NCBI GenBank assembly: GCA_050330975.1
Contig: JBHJHK010000324.1
Coordinates: 1 to 14,229, forward strand
Direction of reading: 5' to 3'
Length of the DNA stretch: 14,229 bases
From: JBHJHK01 sp050330975
GTDB lineage: Bacteria > Pseudomonadota > Gammaproteobacteria > Competibacterales > Competibacteraceae
Positions 13,721 to 14,229 of the stretch are shown here, piece after piece (position 1 is the first letter of the stretch; each line of letters opens with the position of its first letter). The notes under the pieces were generated by a model that was given only the letters and a program-made list of their open reading frames with translations, searched no databases and was not told the DNA's origin. Both the position numbers and the translations under genes were made by a program.

Positions 13721-14229
13721 ATGAAGCCACCTAATGCCCCCCTACCCGCTTTGGCCGTCGTCCTCGGTCTCCTCGTCGCCGGGCTCACGGGCCCAGGGCT
13801 TTTCCCCCCTTTGGCATTGGCCCAGGAGACCGATTTCCAGACCGGGGTAGACGCCTACCACCGCGGCGAGTACGCCGCCGCCTTTGAAGTATTTCAGACG
13901 CTGGCCAACCGGGGCCACATCGACGCCCAAAACAACCTGGGCGTCCTCTATCAAACCGGGCGCGGCACCCCCCCAGACCCCCTCCAAGCGGCCCGCTGGT
14001 ACCGCCTGGCGGCCCAGCGGGGCCATGCCGACGCCCAGGGCAATCTGGCGGCCCTCTACGTCCAGGGCTTAGGGGTGGAAAAGGACTTGCTGCGGGCCTA
14101 CGCCTGGTTTAACCGCGCCGCCCTCCAGGGGGACACCACAGCTGCCCAAAACCGCGACACCGTGGCCGAGCAATTGAGCGCCGAGCAAGTCGCCCGGGCC
14201 AGCGACCTGGAGCTTTTTGCCCCCTTGCG
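13721..14229 (+). CDS. Exported Sel1/TPR-like repeat protein, partial (3' end outside window)
   Basis: 169 codons are present before the window edge. Seen: a Sec signal peptide, MKPPNAPLPALAVVLGLLVA and on to PPLALA with cleavage expected after ALA at about residue 35, then QETDFQTGVDAYHRGEYAAA, a TPR-like helix pair. Two Sel1-like repeats follow: GHIDAQNNLGVLYQTGRGTP with QAARWYRLAAQRG, and GHADAQGNLAALYVQGLGVE with LRAYAWFNRAALQGD. A last stretch (SAEQVARASDLELFA) resembles the capping segment after such repeats. Sel1 proteins are helical scaffolds for protein-protein contacts; this one would act in the periplasm or outside. No strong Shine-Dalgarno sequence precedes ATG 13721. I see no promoter in the 145 bp before it. 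Partner unknown. Confidence 0.88.
   Translation, partial: MKPPNAPLPALAVVLGLLVAGLTGPGLFPPLALAQETDFQTGVDAYHRGEYAAAFEVFQTLANRGHIDAQNNLGVLYQTGRGTPPDPLQAARWYRLAAQRGHADAQGNLAALYVQGLGVEKDLLRAYAWFNRAALQGDTTAAQNRDTVAEQLSAEQVARASDLELFAPL

Overview
The window is high-GC, gene-dense chromosomal DNA from what looks like a gammaproteobacterium. The evidence is the protein families: an E. coli-type SerA with a single ACT domain, a DUF2058/YaiL protein, a YihY/BrkB membrane protein and a TrmO tRNA methyltransferase. The lineage below class cannot be read from the sequence. I see no insertion sequence, prophage, CRISPR array, tRNA or rRNA.

Layout. (1) 1-394 (-): 5' part of an ECF sigma factor, cut by the window edge, divergent from a PP2C phosphatase (754-1578, +). 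(2) 1577-1621: nested hairpin between the convergent PP2C and yihY (1624-3009, -). (3) 3128-3544 (+): hotdog thioesterase with a GTG start. (4) 7002-3570 (-): a same-strand run that may be one transcript, serA, then an alpha/beta hydrolase, a DUF2058 protein and a membrane-anchored coiled-coil protein. The hydrolase reading frame is cut by an in-frame TAG between its nucleophile and its catalytic Asp/His. (5) 7127-8515 (+): a D-2-hydroxyglutarate dehydrogenase-type flavoprotein, divergent from serA across 124 bp. The pair makes biochemical sense because SerA can reduce 2-oxoglutarate to D-2-hydroxyglutarate and this enzyme would reoxidise it. (6) 8516-9071: a 556-bp gene-free region with a 16-bp perfect palindrome, three tandem perfect copies of an 11-mer, and several hairpins leading into the next gene. 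(7) 9072-11831 (+): a 919-residue modular protein without a single cysteine, with a Gly/Ala-rich centre, 11-residue helical repeats and a C-terminal His/Asp/Asn-rich domain resembling DUF6973. A terminator follows at 11846-11871. (8) 11889-12626 (-): trmO, head to head with an endonuclease/exonuclease/phosphatase-family gene (12625-13575, +) so that the two start codons overlap. (9) 13721 to the window end (+): an exported Sel1-repeat protein, cut by the edge.

Most of the window is housekeeping or common accessory metabolism. The candidate for something undescribed is the 919-residue protein with its elaborate upstream region. It has the build of a secreted or polymorphic-toxin-like protein, but no secretion or immunity gene lies beside it, so its role is open.
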